From positions 1 through 7,652 of the forward strand of contig CAJCIW010000147.1 of NCBI GenBank assembly GCA_903970455.1: DNA of 7,652 bases. The letters are read 5' to 3'. Shown one piece after another: positions 6,528-7,652 of this stretch. The DNA comes from Verrucomicrobiota bacterium. GTDB lineage: Bacteria > Chlamydiota > Chlamydiia > Chlamydiales > Rhabdochlamydiaceae. The notes beneath the pieces were generated by a model, which was not told the DNA's origin, made no database searches, and saw only the letters and a list, made by a program, of their open reading frames with translations. Every line of letters begins with the position of its first letter. Within the stretch, counting starts at the first letter, position 1. The position numbers were made by a program, and so were the translations under genes.

Positions 6528-6767
6528 TCACCTGCCGTCTCCATGGTAAACGATTTGATGTTCCCGTTGTTGATCTGTTAAAAAACCAGCTGTTGAAAAT
6601 GATGCACAGCTCATCCGGATGCAAGGATGTTGCTTAGGATCTTCTTGCTGGGGATCATGGGTAGTTTGATCTGCGTAATTAGCTTGTTGGGGATCTTGTA
6701 GACTTTGATCATTCTGGGTAATCTGTTGGTAATAAGGCTGCTGGCTGCCTACCCGACCAAAACTCAT
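6528..6767 (-). CDS. Small Gln-rich unknown protein upstream of the PurC-PurE gene
   Basis: ATG 6767 (minus) is chosen because GGGGAGGAT lies just upstream at ideal spacing; the frame extends further upstream but without such a site. The product is 79 residues with 16 Gln, mostly between residues 9 and 46. It contains two DPQQ motifs 13 residues apart (25-28 and 38-41), encoded by a near-identical DNA repeat (6644-6656 and 6683-6695, 12 of 13 bases). Two Cys occur (HPCIRMSC, 49 and 54). It has no signal peptide or membrane segment. The stop TGA lies 2 nt before the ATG of the PurC-PurE gene, so translation is probably coupled. I do not recognise it. The strong ribosome binding site and tight spacing support a real gene, but a small leader-type gene is also possible. 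Confidence 0.6.
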   Translation of the reverse strand: MSFGRVGSQQPYYQQITQNDQSLQDPQQANYADQTTHDPQQEDPKQHPCIRMSCASFSTAGFLTDQQREHQIVYHGDGR

Positions 6768-6800
6768 CGTATCCTCCCCATCCATTAAAGGAATTTTGAG

Positions 6801-6830
6801 ATGATAATGGGATTTCAAAAAATTGAGCAA
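6801..6830 (-). promoter_or_regulatory. Possible sigma70-type promoter of the Gln-rich/PurC-PurE operon
   Basis: Reading the minus strand, TTGCTC (6830-6825) and TATCAT (6806-6801) are separated by 18 nt and lie about 34 nt before ATG 6767. The matches to consensus are partial and the region is AT-rich, so this is tentative. Confidence 0.3.
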
Positions 6831-6835
6831 GAAAA

Positions 6836-6864
6836 ATTTCTAATACTATAGAAACGTTAGAAAT
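6836..6864. promoter_or_regulatory. 8-bp perfect inverted repeat upstream of the putative promoter
   Basis: ATTTCTAA (6836-6843) and TTAGAAAT (6857-6864) are perfect inverted copies with a 13-nt spacer, just upstream of the -35-like hexamer. It could be an operator or a weak hairpin after the terminator; the sequence does not decide. Confidence 0.25.
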
Positions 6865-6871
6865 AGGTGAA

Positions 6872-6895
6872 AAGGCCGTGGCAAAACACGGCCTT
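6872..6895 (-). terminator. Hairpin terminator downstream of the minus-strand hydrophobic-protein gene
   Basis: A perfect 9-bp stem, AAGGCCGTG with CACGGCCTT, encloses a 6-nt loop. On the minus strand the second arm runs into TTTT. It lies about 47 nt past the stop at 6942 and before the start of the next minus-strand unit, so it probably separates the two transcripts. The T run is short. Confidence 0.6.
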
Positions 6896-6941
6896 AAGAG
6901 GATGCTGACTATTTTCCTGAGCTTTTGCTCATTTTTGAGAA

Positions 6942-7421
6942 TTATGCTGTCACATAAGCAGTAGGTCTGGCCTGTCTAAAATCCAGCCAACCTCCTTGAT
7001 CCCGATCCAGGGAGTCAGGAGCATCAGGATTATAGATTTTCAAGATCCACCAGTATCCTTCCGTGTAATACGAGTTTGCAAATACACGTCCTGCGATGGG
7101 AATGGCTTCAATGAATCCTCTTAAAAATTCACAAGCCCCTTTTGCACCATGGAAAAGGTGCCCTTTATTACATGTTACCAAGGCAGCAAACAAGTGACCA
7201 ATAGTATGGATCACAGATAATGCCATTCGTGTTACGCCAGCAGCAATTCCTATTACAGGAATCCTTGCGAGTTCATTCAAGGGGTGTTGACCGGTATATC
7301 GAATTGTAACATTATTATCCGGCTCTGGAATCGTTTTATCGCTATAAAAAAGTGGACCTGTCCAACTCTTAGTCGTGGACTCAACAACAACTCCACGGAG
7401 TAAATCAGAAACTGATGTCAT
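6942..7421 (-). CDS. Small double-hydrophobic protein of environmental chlamydia type, unknown function
   Basis: ATG 7421 (minus) is chosen because GGAGG lies 4 nt upstream (TTGGAGGCATT); the frame extends upstream through a Met without such a site. The product is 159 residues with no signal peptide. A polar N-terminus is followed by NELARIPVIGIAAG and then a hydrophobic His-containing helix (RMALSVIHTIGHLFAALV). A short KGHLFHGAKGA stretch comes next, then a second hydrophobic segment (FLRGFIEAIPIAGRVFANSYY), and the end is polar and aromatic-rich. The paired hydrophobic segments around a short loop resemble the bilobed pattern of membrane-inserted chlamydial proteins. From memory, proteins with this ARIP-IG, HTIGHLFAA and RG-IEAIP-GR arrangement recur in environmental chlamydiae, but I cannot verify this. 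It appears monocistronic, with its own terminator downstream. No promoter in 7422-7527 is convincing. Confidence 0.7.
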   Translation of the reverse strand: MTSVSDLLRGVVVESTTKSWTGPLFYSDKTIPEPDNNVTIRYTGQHPLNELARIPVIGIAAGVTRMALSVIHTIGHLFAALVTCNKGHLFHGAKGACEFLRGFIEAIPIAGRVFANSYYTEGYWWILKIYNPDAPDSLDRDQGGWLDFRQARPTAYVTA

Positions 7422-7527
7422 AATGCCTCCAAGCATTAAATGATTTAAATCGAAATAACTTCGAAATAGTTTAACTGCTATTGTAATTAAAATCAATGTA
7501 ATATCTTTTTAATGTAGGCGTTTTTTT

Positions 7528-7565
7528 GAAATGTCACCTTTCCGTTAAATAGAAATGTCACCTTT
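7528..7565 (+). repeat. Two 14-nt direct repeats at the left end of an insertion sequence
   Basis: GAAATGTCACCTTT occurs at 7528-7541 and again at 7552-7565, a 24-bp period. Position just upstream of a transposase start suggests terminal and subterminal transposase-binding sites. Confidence 0.7.
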
Positions 7566-7603
7566 GGTAACCAGAAGTAATTGGTACTTAGGAGGTGGCA
7601 AAA

Positions 7604-7652
7604 ATGGAAGGACGCATTTCTATGAGCAGTAAAGAATTAAGTCGTTTAGAAG
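7604..7652 (+). CDS. Putative ISNCY-type transposase, first 16 codons only
   Basis: ATG 7604 follows AGGAGG (7590-7595) at 8-nt spacing. The visible residues MEGRISMSSKELSRLE resemble the start of ISNCY-type transposases, in which an MSxKExxRLxV segment precedes a helix-turn-helix. Sixteen residues cannot prove the family, but the adjacent 24-bp-spaced repeats support a transposase. The rest of the gene lies beyond the window. Confidence 0.5.
   Translation, partial: MEGRISMSSKELSRLE

Larger units (their letters stand above)
7528..7652 (+). mobile_element. Left end of an insertion sequence, truncated by the window edge
   Basis: The terminal repeats, a strong ribosome binding site and the first codons of a putative transposase run off the right edge. 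The outer boundary is taken as the first repeat at 7528 but could lie a few bases to the left, near the T-run at 7521-7527. The target duplication cannot be determined without the other end. Confidence 0.55.

Noticed and set aside
6526..6624. Longer N-terminus for the PurC-PurE protein starting at 6624
   Set aside because: It overlaps the Gln-rich gene in another frame and adds 33 unrelated residues before a standard signal peptide; ATG 6525 has its own ribosome binding site.
6918..6936. TGAGC-TTTT-GCTCA hairpin followed by five T on the plus strand
   Set aside because: The 5-bp stem is weak and no plus-strand gene precedes it; on the minus strand no T run follows.
7528..7565. CRISPR-like array
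   Set aside because: There are only two 14-nt repeats with a 10-nt gap next to a transposase start, which fits an insertion-sequence end.

Overview
The window looks like chromosome of an amoeba-associated (environmental) member of the Chlamydiota, such as the Waddlia, Estrella, Simkania or Parachlamydia groups. This is an inference from protein style: a DUF115/MptE-like protein next to a CYTH triphosphatase, several small secreted or hydrophobic lineage-specific proteins, and a 159-residue double-hydrophobic protein of a type I recall from these genomes. No rRNA or other taxonomic marker is present.

Left block (1-2260, plus strand, GC-rich). A 5'-truncated DUF115/MptE-like gene overlaps the start of a CYTH-domain (thiamine-triphosphatase-like) gene by ATGA. 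The CYTH gene is broken. A 156-bp element with 27-nt terminal inverted repeats (1879-2034), flanked by TA on both sides, sits inside it. Removing the element plus one TA restores the reading frame exactly across the junction. A second, independent +1 frameshift lies just downstream, probably at the A-run 2068-2072. The remnant ends at 2223 and is followed at once by a terminator-like hairpin.

Middle block (2318-5139, plus strand, AT-rich). Three genes probably form one transcript. The first encodes a 362-residue unknown protein with one membrane-like segment, a duplicated PGHVxVGGGHxD motif and an Asn/Gly-rich beta-like tail ending in Phe. Two tandem paralogues follow, both with signal peptides and two retropepsin-like lobes. 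Lobe 1 carries DLG in both copies. Lobe 2 carries DTG in copy 2 but STG in copy 1, so copy 1 is probably a pseudoprotease.

Right block (5221-6767, minus strand). A small Gln-rich protein precedes, with a 2-base gap, a fused PurC-PurE protein of the animal PAICS arrangement. It begins with what looks like a secretory signal peptide. The leader cannot be removed by choosing another ATG, because the next Met is at residue 105. A purine-synthesis enzyme sent out of the bacterial cytoplasm is the most unexpected item here; the simplest hypothesis is a secreted protein acting on host purine metabolism, or a domain repurposed for another role.

Far right (6836-7652). A terminator hairpin and the minus-strand 159-residue hydrophobic protein are followed by the left end of an insertion sequence. 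That end shows two 14-nt direct repeats 24 bp apart, a strong ribosome binding site and the first 16 codons of a putative ISNCY-type transposase running off the window. No stretch longer than about 180 bases lacks a gene.
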